A DNA stretch of 64,000 nucleotides from Euptelea pleiosperma. Taxonomy: Eukaryota; Streptophyta; Magnoliopsida; Ranunculales; Eupteleaceae. The stretch spans positions 9,983,248 to 10,047,247 of the forward strand of contig CM068551.1 in the NCBI GenBank assembly GCA_035048495.1, written 5' to 3'. Positions 22,990 through 34,340 of the stretch are shown in pieces. The notes under the pieces are model-generated. The model had not been told where the DNA came from and made no database searches. It worked only from the letters and a program-made list of their open reading frames with translations. The translations under genes were made by a program, and so were the position numbers. Position 1 is the first letter of the stretch. Each line of letters begins with the position of its first letter.

Positions 22990-25900
22990 TGTCATGCCCC
23001 GAATTCGGATACCCATATACGACCCAAAAATCATTGAATCGACCCGTACCCGAACCCAGAGGTGATCCATGAATGTCACCTAGTGGTCCAATTATGTGAA
23101 TTAGACTACTAAAGTTCATTAGAAAACTCACTAAGTATAATAATATCTAGGTGTGAAAGTAACCCTAAAATGATCATATGCGATTGTTCAATTATCAGAG
23201 TTGGGTTAAGTTCGTTAATCAACTAGATTATACAATCTATTAGAGGCTCATTATGAGTCAATCAAATTGATTTAATTCTCTTAAGTCAAGTATAGGGTAA
23301 TCTATTAAGTCCATACGGTATAGGTATGAGTCAACCCAGCTGACTCGATTAGGTCTCAAAATTTTGGCTAAGGCAAAATAGGGTAGCAAGGTGCTATTTT
23401 GACAATATCTCATTCATATTAAGAATCTGTGAATGAGCCATACATTTTTAGAATGTCTCGCAGAGATCTATGATTATTCATTCTGCACAAATCTAAAAAA
23501 GAATCTTCTTATCTGAAATTGCTACACAACACAGAACCTAAACTTAGAGTTTTCTGACATACTATCAGTTTTTTGACCATAACTTTTAGTACAGATCGAA
23601 TCTGCAGAAACTGTTAATATGTCCAGAAAGATAACTCAAAGCTCTTTGAAAAGTTCTTTAGGTTAGAACTCAAACAGGTCATCTCCATATCCGAAATTAG
23701 ACTGTAAGTCAGAACGTAGAATCTGGCAGATTTGAGATATGTTCAGTATTTCGGTCATAACTTTCTGTTCTAGTTGAATTACTGAATTTTAAAAACTTTT
23801 ACAGAAAGCTAATGGAGTGGGCTTTGAAAAGTCCTTACTGGTCAGAAACCAGTTCTGCTATCTATGGATTAGAAAATACACCACAAGATAGAAAAATGGG
23901 TTATTGTCTCGTTTTACATTTCGGTGACCAAGTCTTTTGGAACCCGATAAGTGTACCGGTCCAAATGGGATTGTACTAGGCATTCATTTTATCATTTAAA
24001 ATATGCTCATAATTATCAAAAATATAATGATGAATCATATAATAAATAAAATCGAATCATGTTTACAACTCAAGCAAGTTATAAAATAAAATAGGACAAA
24101 CCCTCAAAAATTAAGTCAGAACAAGCTTGTTTTAATTCTATGTAACCAAAACATGTAAAGTTGTTTAAAATGAGTCTAAGGTAATTTAGTCATTCTACAC
24201 ATAAATATCCTCATTATCACAAACATCATCATGTAGATCCTTAAAATTCGGATCTACCCAATCATTTGAGTCTTCATAGAAATCATCGCAAAATATGAAA
24301 AATGTGTCAACAAACGTCGTGAGTACTAAAGGACTCAATGTACCACTTGTAGTCCGACATATATTTTATAATGCCATAATAATTTATCATTCTAAGCACA
24401 TGTTAAATAATCTAAATCATGAAGAAAGATAAATAAGTCGGTAACATGCATGATAGATGCACTCATCTCTGTTCACTCAAACCACATATGGGTCTCCAAT
24501 TCCTTCCCTACCATGGGGAGATTGACCACACGAGGCCTTTCTGCAAGAAATATAATGTTTGGGGTCTTGCACCCTATGGCTCCAAGCCCTTCTTAATTTT
24601 TAGATATTCAATCACATTGGGTTTTCATCTTTTTCCCTCACCGGGAGTGACCTCACTGGTCTAAATAATATAGCTTCATTACAATACACAACTCCCCCAA
24701 AATGCCTGATGCAAGAATGAGGCCATAGGCCATCATAATACTCCAAATGATATATATATCCATAGAGTATGGCTGTACGGTTTATTATAGAACTTATCAT
24801 GGCCAAATCCTCAAATCATGCTCATCGCAAGCTCATAATAAAATCATTACATAATCATGAAAAAACTATTATCTCATCATCATGTTCCATTAAAAGCAAT
24901 AATCACATGTGATCAACATCATTCAAATATCATAAAAAATAGATAATTTAAACATACACATTACATAGCTAAATAATTGTGGAATGATAAAATAGACATG
25001 GTTAAAACCACTCACGATTATTACACACCTTTTTGGTTCTCTTTAATGAAAAATAAAAATTTTCTCTGAATTTGAAAGTCGTTGGATCAGACTCTCCTCG
25101 GAGTATATTGTTCTCCTCGGTGTCCCCTTCAATTTTTTATTCTACTTCGACTTCAATCGGAGTTCGAATGGAGGCTTAATCGAAGCTCTCCCACTTCTTT
25201 AATGGAGCCTTATGATGGGTTTTTAAAGAAGCTTAAAGAGATAAAATAGAAAAGAATTGAGGAAAGAGAAGTGAGGTTTTTGAAAACAAGAATGGGCTCC
25301 AAAAAGATTGACTATTGGCAACTTTATAGGGTTACCTTTTTTAATAACATAAGGGAGGAAGGTTTTAAATTTGAATTGATAGAGATTCTCTCAAATTGTT
25401 GAGCAACAAAAGGGAATGGGTGAAATTCGTAGCTTTCAAAGATGTGACTTTTTTAACCCTCCAAAACTCATATTTTGAATTACTAATTGGTTAAAAATGG
25501 GCCCAAGACCCATGGGTATCAACTAGGCTTCAATTAAGGTTATTCTTAAGCCCAAAAAGACTATAAATTGGCCCTACGAGCCCAGTCAACAATTATAACT
25601 CAATTAATAATATAATTACTTATATTAATAATTAGGGAATTTTTGACATACACCCTCATGTTATCTTTAAAATTTGACATACCCCCCCCACAATTTGAAA
25701 AAGCTGACATACCCCCTATGACTCGCTCCACTGTCATTTGACCAGTGTTGACCCGAGTTGACTACCTAATTTTGTATTAAAGGACGAAAGTGCCATTGTC
25801 TTCAACCTTATAACAAGGGTTTGGGTTTAAGCCAAAACCCATAACCCAAATCAAACATGAAAAGATGAGATTAAAGATAAAAATTAAAACCCATGTTGGT

Positions 25901-27256
25901 AAACTTGAGATTTTTTTATTATTTTTTTGATGAATTAAACAAAGATTGAGAAGAAAAAACCCAAAAAAAAATAAACAAAACTCATGAAGGAATGAGATTT
26001 CTTTTTATGGATTTTATTGTAGAATGAAATTTTAAAATTGAGAGAACCCATCTTTCCAAAATCCACATCTCAAAAGTTTGAAATATAAATTGCTTTGTCA
26101 TGTTTTTCATTTTTGTTAATGAAAAATTTAAAACTAAAATTGTATGCTTTGTGTTTTTTTTAACCTTAGGTTTAAAATTATTGTCGGAGTGGTGGCCAGC
26201 CGGCCATGAGACTCCGGTGGGTTAGTCGCCGGTGATGGGCGGCCAACCCATTGGAATCTCTTGGCCGGACATCCCTATAGCCGTTTGATTTGGGGTTTGG
26301 GTTTTGGCCCAAACCCTTGTTCCAAGCTCGAAGACAAGGGCATTTTTATAATTTAATACAAAATTTGAAAGTCAACTCGGGTCAACACTAGTCAAATGAT
26401 AGTGGATCGAGTCATAGGGGGTATGTCAGCTTTTTCAAATTGTGGGGGGGGGGGGGGTATGTCAAATTTTAAAAATAACATGGGGGGTATGTCAAAAATT
26501 CCCTAATAATTAAAATAGTTATTAATTATAATTATGTCATATTTTCTCAAAAGGTGATGGTTTGATATGATTAATATATATGAGCATTAAACTATACTTT
26601 ATAATATATTAATACACAACAATCATTCATTAATTCATATCAATCATATCATATAATTTAAAAGTTCATAATTAATAAGATGTTGACATTTGTCACACAC
26701 CTAAAATTCAAATAAAATATTCTAATACACAAAATTTCAGCAATTAGTCAAAGTCCCGAAAAATGGTCAACCTCTCGTCAGATTGACTCAAAACTTGTTC
26801 TGCGGGTCCCGTACTCATTTTAAATTTATTTAAAAATATAAAATAGTAGAAAAATTTAAAAATTATAAAATTATATTTTTTGCCAAAAATGTTCGTTATA
26901 GTTTTAAAGTCTCTTTATAAAGTCTAGAAATCTTAAGACACGGGTCTCACATAAAATTTAGCCTAAAAATAAGAAAAATAATGTTGGTCATATTATTAGG
27001 TATTTAGAATTTATATAAGCATACAATCGTGTTGGAACTACCCGTTTGTTGATCGGAGGTCAAATGAATTTTTTAGAAGAGTTTACTCTTGCGGGTCCTA
27101 TAAAACCCTAATTTTTAAAATTGTCAGAATGTAACCAAAATTGATACTCATGTTCATACATGATATCTAAACTTAAATATAACAAGAGAAGTTTGAACCT
27201 TATTTTTTTTTGTAAAATTATCACAATACCCTAGAACGAAAGTTCGGGGTATTATA
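22990..27256 (-). mobile_element. Right LTR of the long-LTR element (with MITE inside)
   Basis: The LTR runs from TGTCATGCCCCGAATTCGG (22990) to CGGGGTATTATA (27256). The last bases differ from the expected TTACA by one change. Without the 871-bp foldback element and its 7-bp duplication it is about 3.39 kb, the most complete copy here. The base run after it, GTAAC, would be the target duplication, but its partner lies outside the window. No genes are seen in it. Confidence 0.8.
25634..26504. mobile_element. Foldback (MITE or MULE-like) element in the right LTR
   Basis: Long terminal inverted repeats of roughly 200 bp begin AGGGAATTTTTGACATAC and end GTATGTCAAAAATTCCCT. The flanks are AATAATT on both sides (25627-25633 and 26505-26511), and the other two LTR copies show the empty site. 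The middle has no transposase and includes a short GC-rich block (26180-26275). The superfamily is uncertain: arm length suggests Mutator-like, but the visible duplication is 7 rather than 9 bp. Confidence 0.8.
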
Positions 27257-27589
27257 GTAACACCCCTCTCGAGGCATAAAAAGTAGGGCTCCTCAGCCTG
27301 ACCCTTGGGCTATATGTGAATCCAACCCATTTCATTCTTATATGTAGGTAAATAGTAGGTGACCCGTGCCCACGGCACTCATCGACAAAGCATTTGTCAA
27401 AATTGGGTGAGTGGCTGAGATCCATCGTCCATTTGGTGTGATAATATCTCGGCCATCTTTTATGAAGTCAGATAAGAGGGGGAGACAACCGTCCTATTTT
27501 GTTATATAGATATTTTCTTCATAGTTCCTTTTAATTAATAAAATGATACAGGTCACATGTATTAATAGGTCACAGGTGTAAATAGCATA
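27257..27589. other. Unassigned spacer
   Basis: About 330 bp between the right LTR and a CACTA-like end. I see no reading frame, repeat or site that I can support. Confidence 0.4.
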
Positions 27590-28082
27590 TTAAAAATATA
27601 ATTTTAGCGACAACCGACGACCATCACTAAAAAATATAAATTCTTTTAATTGATATAATAATCTTTTAGCAATAGCCGATGGTCGTTGCTATATGTATAT
27701 TTTAGTGACGGTCAATGTTTGTAGCCGCTAAAAGTTACATATAGCGGCAGCCAGAGTCAACCACGGCTAAAAGATACATAAAAGATTCATATAGTGGTGG
27801 TCACTGGCCACCGCTAAAAGGTACATATAGCGGCGGGGATGGCCACCGGTGTATATCATATGACCGTCGCTAAATATGGTATTCTCCACATCGTTTTCGT
27901 TGGTTAGGAGTCACTTTTAGCGACAACCATTTCTTGTGTTGGCTGCCGTTAAAACCCTTAGTGACGAAGCTTTTAGTGGCTGTCGGTGGCCACCGCAAAA
28001 GGATTTAGCGATGACTTTTTATACCTATAGCGGCAGTCACGATCGTCCCTAAAAGTCTTATTTGTGTCTAGTTCTGTTAGTG
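27590..28082 (-). mobile_element. Truncated CACTA-like terminus with subterminal repeats
   Basis: The segment holds many direct and inverted copies of the TAGCGACGG/CCGCTAAAAG type, typical of CACTA subterminal regions. It ends at 28082 with CTGTTAGTG, whose complement is CACTAACAG. No matching CACTA start is visible to the left before the LTR at 27256, so this looks like one end of a truncated element. Confidence 0.55.
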
Positions 28083-28271
28083 ACTCAAACACTGCTAGTA
28101 TGATGAGAATTTTCAAGAAAATACGAAGATTTGCATTGTAGGGAAAAAGTTCAACAAGTCTAAAACAACGAGTGAATGCCAAAGACATAAATGGTGCTCA
28201 AAGAGCTTATTACAACAATATTTTTAAAACTAGTGCCTTAACAAAAAGCATAAAGAACTTCAATACAACGG

Positions 28272-28421
28272 TCTCTTAACTGTCCTCCACTTGTCAAATA
28301 TCGAACCCACCAGTAGCATCTGCAAATAATAATAAAATGAATCACATCTCTTAACCGTCCTCCACTTTTCAAATATCGAACCCACCAGTAGCATCTGCAA
28401 ATAATAATAGAATGAATCACA
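28272..28421. repeat. 75-bp direct tandem duplication
   Basis: Two head-to-tail copies (28272-28346 and 28347-28421) begin TCTCTTAAC and share the block CGAACCCACCAGTAGCATCT. They differ at only a few positions. The short frame over it (28238-28474 on the minus strand) reads the same repeat twice and has no known domain. Confidence 0.8.
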
Positions 28422-28544
28422 ACGCCCAATAGGTAAGCCTCCTCACCTAAGTGACCATGGGAGTGCATGATCAAATCGGAAAACTACATTATGCACGATA
28501 TATCTGATAAAGAATAGGGTTCATATCCAATAACATTAATAATG

Positions 28545-28931
28545 TGTTACGATCCTAAAGGTTAAGACTTAATCTTTCCACACCTCTATTACCTAGGTGC
28601 TTTTGGTGTATTGGTTTGGGTCTTGACATTTGGTATCAGAGCCAACCCCACGTCATGGTTCAAGTCACGGGAGGGGTGACTTGAGGAAAGGGCTACCTCG
28701 GGGCTCGCTCAAAAAAAAGAAAAAATAGGGGTATCGAAAAAAAAAAAAGCCAGGGCTCGCTCACAAAAAGTGAGAAAATAGGGGTATCGGAGTGAAAGCC
28801 GCCTCAGAGTGGGCCATCGTGGACATTGGCCTTAGAAGCGTGGTGGAATGTTACGATCCTAAAGGTTAAGACTTAATCTTTCCACACCTCTATCACCTAA
28901 GTGCTTTTGGTGTATTGGTTTGGGTCTTAAC
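28545..28931 (+). mobile_element. TRIM (terminal-repeat retrotransposon in miniature)
   Basis: The 5' LTR is 28545-28628 (84 bp, TGTTACGATCC...CTTGACA). It is followed two bases later by the tRNA-iMet PBS TGGTATCAGAGCC (28631-28643). The internal region is about 220 bp and non-coding, with a short purine run (GGTGGAA) before the 3' LTR at 28849-28931 (83 bp). Perfect 5-bp target duplications TAATG flank it (28540-28544 and 28932-28936). The LTRs differ at only a few bases. Confidence 0.9.
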
Positions 28932-28936
28932 ATAAT

Positions 28937-29282
28937 GAGGTAGTAGCTATATAGGATGACATTCGGTCGATTCACTAATTAAGAAGTAATCATATAGAAA
29001 ATTCACATAGAACACTATTGCCTCATGGGACAAGAATTTCACTAGGGCATTATGCCCCATGTTCTTTTAGAAACATGATCCAACGAGTGGATCGATTGCT
29101 CCAAGAGGCCGACGTACCATTTAGAAAGTCGAACGTACCCTTCTTGATATTTGGTCACAAAGCTACGGGTTGGACTGGTTATCCATGTATCATTCAACCT
29201 CAATATTTTTCATTCAAGAAAACATATTACTACGAAATACATCGGTAATGACATATTTCAACACAAAATGCACAAAACATTG
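28937..29282. other. Unassigned spacer
   Basis: About 345 bp between the TRIM and a foldback element. The two overlapping short frames have no recognisable domain, and I do not call a gene. Confidence 0.35.
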
Positions 29283-29614
29283 GGTCGGACTCCAGGGACC
29301 CCCATTTTTGACCCCCACTTTGGCATACCCACATAGAAAATGAATCAATGGCTGATTTTTGACGAGGAGATCATCCTCACAAAAATTCAAATCATTCTGA
29401 TATTCATAGACTAGTTTAGAAGTTGAAGAATTATGGACCGTCGATTTTTACCGTGATACTTGAAAACCACATTTGACGGGGTTAGAAATTTCGGAATGGG
29501 CTGATTTTTTTTTTGTAGGGGTGATCTATATGGTGAAGAGATCATCACCAAAAATAAACCATTGATTCATCTTCTATTTGGGTACACCAAAGTGGGGGTT
29601 CCTGGAGTCCGACC
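29283..29614. mobile_element. Foldback MITE, family A
   Basis: Terminal inverted repeats GGTCGGACTCCAGG and CCTGGAGTCCGACC enclose about 330 bp of largely self-complementary sequence. The core (GCTGATTTTTGACGAGGAGA type, then GAAGAATTATGGACCGTC) is shared with 51424-51777 and with a fragment at about 48003-48190. I could not find a clean target duplication. Confidence 0.7.
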
Positions 29615-29837
29615 TTAAAATATTAACTTACCTAGCATGCTTTTTCAAATAAATACTCAGTATTTAAAGTGAGAATATATTGTTCTTCTAGAGCATCTTT
29701 TTCTTTTGAATCACACACACACATGTACATAACCATGGAGAATAGATGAAGGGAAATCCCATCTTAGTTGGTTATGACAGATGTTAGTGTTGAAGTATTG
29801 ATTGATTGATTTAGATATATATTAAAGTAGTTACCTT

Positions 29838-30180
29838 CACTATTAGAAAAAGCACATACGGTGTCGGTTTTTAACCGACGCCATAGACATTTAGTGTCAG
29901 TTTTTTTTTTATACAAAATCGACGTGAATACCAGTGACACGGAAGGCATGCGTCGGTTATATACCGACGTGGAAGCGTAAGATATGGCATCGGTTTTTGG
30001 AAAAATCGACGCCAAAATCTATATATTCGTATCGGTTTTTGGTAAAACAGATGCCAAAGTCTGAATATTCGAAAACCAACGCTAAAAGGTACACTTTGGC
30101 ATCGGTTTTAATAAAAACCGATGCGAATTCTCAATCTAACTATTTGGTGTCGGTTTTGCAAAAATCGACGCCAATTGTAC
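29838..30180. repeat. CACTA left terminus and subterminal repeats
   Basis: Alternating direct and inverted copies of a unit with (A/G)TCGGTTTTT and AAAAACCGACGCC occur after the CACTA end. Similar units lie at 48485-48600. In En/Spm these regions bind the element's TNPA-type protein; its presence here is inferred from the layout. Confidence 0.75.
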
Positions 30181-30224
30181 TTTTTTTTATATCCTATTTG
30201 TTTCTGCTATGTCGCCTATACCCA

Positions 30225-30700
30225 CCCGCAATACAGTAAAAATTTCAAACCCAGTCAACTATATATACATTCAAGCCATTCAACTATACGTTCAAACCCA
30301 TTCAAACCATTTAATACATTCAAACCTATTCAACTATGCATTCAAACCAGTCAAACCATTTAATACATTCAAACCCATTCATATACATTCTAACCCATTC
30401 ACCTATACATTCAAATTATTCAACTATACGTTCAAACCCATTCAATACATTCAAACCCATTCAACTATACATTCAAACCCATTTCAAATCATTTAACTAT
30501 ATATTCAAATCATTTTAAACCATTCAACTATATATTCAAACCCTTTAACAATACATTCAAACCATTCAACTATACATTCAAACATATTTCATACCATTCA
30601 ACTATACATTCAAATCCATTCAAACCATTTAACTATACATTCAAATCCATTAAAATCATAAAACCATTCGACTATACATTCAAACCATTTAATTATGACA
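30225..30700. repeat. Minisatellite inside the CACTA element
   Basis: About 475 bp is built from variants of CATTCAAACC and ATTCAACTATA, in units of roughly 17-22 bases. Open frames across it (30121-30518, 30209-30496) only read the repeat and are not genes. Confidence 0.85.
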
Positions 30701-31219
30701 TAAGAAATTTTAAAGTAGTGAAAAGTAAATTGTCTCTATGGACATAAAAAATTAAAATGAAAAGCATGCACCCCGATAACTCATTAGCTAGCAGGTTATA
30801 AGTAAGTTAAAGTTAAAGTTAAAGTTATTGCAAATAAGTATAAGTTACAAACAATAACTCATCACAAATTAAAATTAAAATAAGGTTGATATAAATACCT
30901 GTAATTTCTTAGAAAAATGGTTAATCATCTACAAAAAAAGAAATGATCATCAATCAGAAGAATATAATTAGATATATAGAATTAGAAAATGAACATGTAT
31001 TAGCTTAGAGACAAAAAAAAAGAAATGATCAAAAGAATATACCATAATTCTATTGAAAGAATGTAATCCATTCAGCTCTACGTTCTGTTAGCTCTTCAAT
31101 TAAGTAGCTAGCTTTTGATTTAAAAAATTTGACCTAATTAATCAGAAAATAGATAGAGATCTAATTAATAAATTAATTTTAAGACATACAAGTGGATCTA
31201 AAATACGTATAACAAATCG

Positions 31220-32728
31220 CTCACCGACGATTAAAATGTGTCATCATCATATTCGCTAACGAGGTCTCTGATGTACCTCATTACAAAAAATTCACAAGAT
31301 TTCATGTCATCTTGCTTCGGGCACTAAGTAGAAAAATGTAATCATTAATTAACTAAAAAAATAAACTTTTGAGCAATAAAAAACTACAAGTACTAATATA
31401 CCTTAATTACTCTCCATAATGGTTCTTTCTTCCTTAATTTGTGGCCGTAATGGATTTCGAATTGTTTGAAGGCACTGCAAGAAAAGAATCAAAAGCTTTC
31501 AATTAATCTTTGGATGCATGTATTAATATTATTTAATTTACTAATATTGTAAGATTAGCTTACCGTTTGACATTGATTTTCAAAGTTGAGTAAATCGTAC
31601 TATTTAAGGAGTCGAAACAATAGATTGTCATCGATAATAAGTCGATGACAATCAAAGTTCAGTGTGCCCTATATATGAACAATAATCAAGTTATTAGCAA
31701 GACATTCAATAAGTTATTAATTATCAAATCTAATGACAACAGAAAAGAGAATTACCTAATGTTTTAGGGAATAAATAAAGTCTTCCCGTCAAGGTATGTA
31801 GATACAAATATATTGAAAAGAAAATCCACAAATTGATGATCCAAAAATTGCCCATCCTTTATACATGAACTGATGGATTGAGCACTGACTATGCTAATTT
31901 TATTAACCAAATGTCTTTTAATTAGCATTTGGTAGACGTGACTGATAAATTAAAAAAAAATAAACTTAATTAGAATGTATGTACCATCATCATATTCATA
32001 AAATTCAGATAGATAGAAGAAACTTCAAAGTATCTTACCATTGATATAGTGTCAAGCACGGTGACGACACATCTTGTACTTCACAAACCAAAGATATATC
32101 GAGAAAGTCAATTTGAATAATCTCTAGTGCGCCAAAAATTTTTGACCTCATAGTAATACTAATTAATTTAGAAGATGGGTCTTGTGCACGCAAATGATCA
32201 TAAAATTCAGAGATGAAAGTGAAATCGTCAACTTCACTTCGATCATGTACCTATACTCCAAATTAAAATTAAAATTAATATATAAATATATTAAATCACG
32301 TAGATTGTAAAAATTGACAAATGTTTACATGACGAGCGTCTATGGACACCACCCATACTGTAGGCCATGCCACGATGCTGCCAACTGCATCTCCTACCGT
32401 AGTGAACACATCACGAATCTGTATCGGGAGTTCAGCTTCTAGCACTATGGGTACTTTGATCGATACTCGTAAATTATCAAATCCCAATTGAGTAAAGTGC
32501 ACTATTTGGTCAGGTGCACTATCCAAAATGACCCCCTCAGCAACAATGTTGCGAGGGGTATGTAGTGCCAGCCTACATGGTTTTCCCTATAACGAAAAAG
32601 ATAAACTTAATAAGATGGTTAAAATGAAGATTCACAAAATGTATATTAAATTAAGGTTCACAAAATGTACCCTTTCACCTCTACAGCTGGAGTCCGAGGT
32701 TGGACGACATGAGGCTACCTTCTGTATA
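31220..32728 (-). pseudogene. CACTA gene 2, 3' part: Tnp1-like C-terminal block and C48 (Ulp1)-like protease remnant
   Basis: Reading leftwards from the Athila junction, 32296-32600 encodes a block with GKPCRLALHT, VILDSAPDQIVH and GDAVGSIVAWPTVW, as in plant En/Spm second-gene proteins. Further exons up to about 31220 carry a cysteine-protease pattern. The His position reads AH followed by a stop where HW is usual (near 31670), then TLIVID, then CFDS (Asp). Finally CPKQDDMKSCEFFVMRYI (near 31240-31320) has the Gln and the Cys. This is the C48/Ulp1 arrangement His-Asp-Gln-Cys. Splice sites are plausible but the exon chain is decayed. The 5' part of the gene lies at 41198-42492. Confidence 0.7.
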
Positions 32729-33184
32729 CCTGGTGATATTCGCTCAAAAGTGCTTATTTTAAGCCATTATCCTTATAGCGATGTCGCATTCTCCTACGTA
32801 AAACTTGTCTTTTTGTCGACTTTTCCATATAAGAGTTTCTTTCATTGCGTAGAACGCATTCTTTAGACGAAAATCGACTATTTGCATGAAATATACGCAT
32901 TTCGGATAGTCCAGTATCAAGTCGTTTTAGTTGAATCTCATTACGCGCTTTTTCACTTGTAGGAGACCCTATCGGGCGATTCTCGAGGACTGGCGGGCCC
33001 ACGATCAACCATAGAAGACTTCTATCAAAGCTTAAAGAGCCAACAGGCTAGGATAAAAAAATAGAAGACATATACGGGCAAAGCTAGAGGATCGTAGAGC
33101 CAGAACAAGGACTAAGAGAGAGAATAGCTGGAGACCAAGAGAAGGACTTAGGTGTTAAATGCCACACCAATTGACATCAAAGGA

Positions 33185-33252
33185 TAAGTTTGACTTATTG
33201 GTGGAGCAGACGAGAGAGAATAAAGAAGACCAGGGTTCAAGACCCTCCAATG
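33185..33252 (+). other. tRNA-like segment (A and B box) in the Athila-2 5' LTR
   Basis: An A-box-like TTGACTTATTGGTGGAGC (33190-33207) is followed about 27 bases later by ACCAGGGTTCAAGACCCTCC. This has the B box GGTTCAAGACC (33234-33244) and a T-arm-like AGGG-TTCAAGA-CCCT. The 3' LTR carries the same segment (B box 40061-40071). It resembles a tRNA or tRNA-derived SINE remnant. No full cloverleaf was worked out. Confidence 0.5.
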
Positions 33253-33310
33253 CTTTTATTTTTATATTTTTCTCTCACCTCTCTTCTATTTCTCTCTTTA
33301 TCTATCTATC

Positions 33311-33399
33311 TTGGCCCATGACATAGGCCCATGACCTAAGCCCATGACCCATGCCCATACCCATGACCCATGACCCATTACCCATGCTCATGCCCATTT
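33311..33399 (+). repeat. CCCATGAC minisatellite in the Athila-2 5' LTR
   Basis: Head-to-tail copies of CCCATGAC and close variants (CCCATGCC, CCCATTAC). The 3' LTR counterpart at about 40140-40244 has about two more units, so the array changed length after insertion. Confidence 0.8.
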
Positions 33400-34327
33400 G
33401 CAACAACAAGAGAGAATTGGTCTCACTTGACCGATTCTTCTCTCTCCCATATCTCTCTATCCTAGTCACTCTCTCTCTCATCCAACTAACCCATTCCCAA
33501 CTGTTGGATCTCTCTAGATCCAACGGTCATCATTTTTACAACAAGCAAAAAGAAAAAAAAAAGTCTATAAGAGATCTACGATCTCTCCTTCTTGGGTTAG
33601 TTCCCTCTCCCTTCTCTTTCTCTCTTTCTTCTTTCTTTCTCTTCTTCACCCTTCTTCTCCGGCGAGCAACTCCGGCGAGCTCACCATTAATGTCTCCACC
33701 TCGAGGTGCAAAGTATCAAACAGCAACGTCTCCTTGCTGCCCATTCCATCCGCCACAATCAAAGGCTACAATCCTCAATCCTATTAAGGTCGATCCAATC
33801 GAAGTTGCACCATCTACCTCTTCAATGGTAAGCTTCTTTCTAATTCATCTCTTTAACCTTCTTACCCTCTTTCTCTCTCTTCTTTTCCTCTATACCTTTA
33901 CATGTTTTCTAGGGTAATATTTTAATGGCTTTCTAGATTAATTTGGTTTAATGTTATTTTCATTGTAAAGCATTTCAACAAGCATTGTAAGCATTTGTTT
34001 TTAGTTTAATGAACAAGTTTTAAATTTAAGTTTAAGTTGTTTTCATTTATTGTGTTTTTCATTCTCGTTTCTCTTATATTTTTTTATTCTAATAGTTTTA
34101 ACAACAATCTCAAGCATATTTTAAATCAACCTCCACCATTTTTACCTTTCCATTTATTCTTGTTTCTTATTTTGCTAACTAATTCCGAGTGCGGACGATA
34201 TCCGACACGAGCCACTGTGCAAGTCTGCTTATTTGCAGATTAAGTGAACCAATTCGGAGAAATTACAAATATTGTTGAGATCTAGGGTTTTCATAACCAA
34301 CGACGCAGAAAAAACCTTAATTTCAAA

Positions 34328-34340
34328 TGGCGCCGTTGCC
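34328..34340 (+). other. Primer binding site of Athila-2
   Basis: TGGCGCCGTTGCC lies two bases after the LTR end, identical to Athila-1. Confidence 0.85.

Larger units (their letters stand above)
32734..34325 (+). repeat. 5' LTR of Athila-2
   Basis: A 1592-bp LTR runs from TGATATTCGCTCAAAAGTGC to ACCTTAATTTCA. It contains a tRNA-like segment (33185-33252) and a CCCATGAC-type minisatellite (33311-33399). The 188-codon frame at 33351-33917 runs through the minisatellite and pyrimidine-rich sequence. The equivalent stretch of the 3' LTR (40211-40764) is not a single frame, so it is not a gene. Confidence 0.9.

Noticed and set aside
27590..28082. CRISPR-like alternation of repeats and spacers
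   Set aside because: The units are irregular, inverted as well as direct, and end in a CACTA-like terminus. This is a plant transposon subterminal array.
28238..28474. Minus-strand 78-codon frame
   Set aside because: It translates the 75-bp tandem duplication twice and has no other support.
30121..30518. Plus-strand frames of 60-95 codons
   Set aside because: They read the CATTCAAACC minisatellite in different frames.
33351..33917. 188-codon plus-strand frame
   Set aside because: It lies in the Athila-2 5' LTR across a minisatellite and pyrimidine-rich tract. The nearly identical 3' LTR does not keep it as one frame.
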